DNA of 64,000 nt, taken from Desulfobulbaceae bacterium BRH_c16a (GTDB lineage Bacteria > Desulfobacterota > Desulfobulbia > Desulfobulbales > Desulfocapsaceae). The translations under genes were made by a program, and so were the position numbers. Positions 63,248 to 64,000 of this stretch are shown one piece after another. The notes beneath the pieces were generated by a model. That model ran no database searches, was not told where the DNA came from, and saw only the letters and a list, made by a program, of their open reading frames with translations. The DNA lies in contig LADS01000008.1 in assembly GCA_000961725.1 (NCBI GenBank), positions 113,184 to 177,183 on the forward strand, read 5' to 3'. The stretch's first letter is position 1. Every line of letters begins with the position of its first letter.

Positions 63248-64000
63248 TCATAACGCCAGGACATCGCGCACCTTAGCGGCCAGATCGCGATTGGAAAACG
63301 GTTTCTGAAGAAAGTTTACACCAGCATCGAGCACTCCTCGATGGGCGATCAAGTCGGCGGTATAGCCCGACATAAACAGTACCTTGATCTCCGGGTAGAG
63401 CGTTTGCAATCCCTCAGCCAGGTCGCGGCCGTTCATCTCCGGCATGACCACGTCGGTGATCAACAGGTGGATCCCTCCCCGATGTTTTTCGGCAAGCTCC
63501 ACAGCCTGTTTCGGTGTCATCGCTTCCAACACGGTGTACCCTTGCTTTTCAAGCATCTTTCCGGTCATTTTCAGGATCGGTGCTTCGTCCTCGACAATCA
63601 GCACAGTTTCCCCTCGACCTTGCGGAATATCGGCAATGGAGATCGCTTCATCCCGATCGGTCTCGCCGACATGCCGCGGTAAATAGATCCTGAAGGTCGA
63701 GCCTTTTTCCGGCTCGCTATAGACATTGATGAATCCCGAATTCTGTTTGACGATGCCATAGACTGTGGCCAGCCCGAGTCCGGTACCCTTGCCTGTTGTC
63801 TTTGTGGTGAAAAAAGGTTCGAAAAGCTGGCCAAGTGTTGCCTTGTCCATGCCGCAACCATCATCACTGATCGTCAGCAGGACAAAGTCGCCTGGTACAA
63901 ATCCGCCATGGTAGGCGCAGTAATTATCGTCAAAGCTGACATTGCCCGTTTCAATGCTGATCTTGCCCACGTCTGAAATGGCATCTCGGGAATTAACGCA
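63248..64000 (-). CDS. Hybrid histidine kinase, C-terminal part (HATPase and receiver), cut by window edge
   Basis: The frame enters from the right edge with VNSRDAISDVGKISIETG, the end of an N box. The F and G boxes (FEPFFTTKTTGKGTGLGLATVYGIV) follow. A receiver domain ends the protein (VLIVEDEAPILKMTG, phospho-acceptor Asp in LLITDVVMPEMNG, KPFSNRDLAAKV). The sensor part lies outside the window. The start quoted for a shorter frame inside the window would be artificial. It resembles but is not the copy at 45763. Confidence 0.9.
   Translation of the reverse strand, partial: CVNSRDAISDVGKISIETGNVSFDDNYCAYHGGFVPGDFVLLTISDDGCGMDKATLGQLFEPFFTTKTTGKGTGLGLATVYGIVKQNSGFINVYSEPEKGSTFRIYLPRHVGETDRDEAISIADIPQGRGETVLIVEDEAPILKMTGKMLEKQGYTVLEAMTPKQAVELAEKHRGGIHLLITDVVMPEMNGRDLAEGLQTLYPEIKVLFMSGYTADLIAHRGVLDAGVNFLQKPFSNRDLAAKVRDVLAL

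Noticed and set aside
1..64000. tRNA or rRNA genes
   Set aside because: No cloverleaf-like or rRNA sequence was noticed while reading; a tRNA scan was not possible here.

Overview
The window looks like most of a conjugative plasmid backbone from an anaerobic, probably deltaproteobacterial (Desulfobacterota-like) host. The host guess is an inference from the style of the histidine kinases, the moderately AT-rich tra genes and the general gene mix; no rRNA or other taxonomic marker is present. Plasmid functions are complete or nearly so: partition genes (ParA cut by the left edge, plus a small partner), an iteron origin with its initiator, a relaxase with a recognisable oriT, an F-type type IV secretion system, a coupling protein and an antirestriction set. 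No phage-type integrase was seen, so a plasmid is more likely than an integrative element.

Layout. 1-1.35 kb: parA, a small partner gene, a terminator, a repeat element and a Xer-dif-like or centromere-like patch. 1.4-3.0 kb (minus): a DUF4942-type DNA methyltransferase driven from a 740-bp region that recurs at 59.6-60.3 kb in front of an ArdC-like antirestriction gene. 4.1-5.5 kb: two small proteins sharing one repeated domain. 5.6-23.1 kb (plus): the transfer operon, in the order lipoprotein, pilin, traL, E, K, B, V, C, W, U, orf, trbC, S26 peptidase, traF, H, G, orf, lytic transglycosylase, traD. 23.2-25.3 kb: a phosphoribosyltransferase-domain protein and a DinJ/YafQ toxin-antitoxin pair.

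25,398-43,861 is a complete 18.46-kb transposon. It has 171-bp inverted ends with a single mismatch, each holding seven ~21-bp boxes, and a 6-bp target duplication (GTTAGG). It encodes a DDE transposase, an AAA ATPase and a serine resolvase with a candidate res site. The cargo is an ion and stress island: TrkA-type protein, two nearly identical Kef antiporters, several tandem-Usp proteins (two of them broken), an ArsR regulator with a heavy-metal P-type ATPase, and a CvrA/NhaP2-type antiporter.

43.9-49.7 kb is accessory DNA with decayed genes and one intact hybrid histidine kinase. 49.8-55.3 kb is the relaxase region: a MobA/MobL (MOBQ) relaxase carrying two intact helicase modules, an oriT resembling that of RSF1010, a TraD/MobC-like accessory protein and a DUF3991/TOPRIM protein. 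55.8-57.3 kb is the replicon (12 iterons, rep). 57.4-63.1 kb is the leading region: SLOG-type protein, ArdC, HU/IHF, small unknown proteins and a secreted nuclease. The right edge cuts a second histidine kinase/receiver gene.

How it fits together. The predicted nic (53906|53907) makes the given plus strand the transferred strand, entering rightward from 53,907. Both genes placed behind the 740-bp repeat lie on the minus strand, so the incoming single strand would be their template. The repeats contain a ~105-nt hairpin. This is the arrangement expected of single-stranded-DNA promoters (as in F) that express antirestriction genes immediately on entry. A second dispersed element, six copies of a four-box GGTATCA array with fixed spacing, sits between functional modules and may tie them together.
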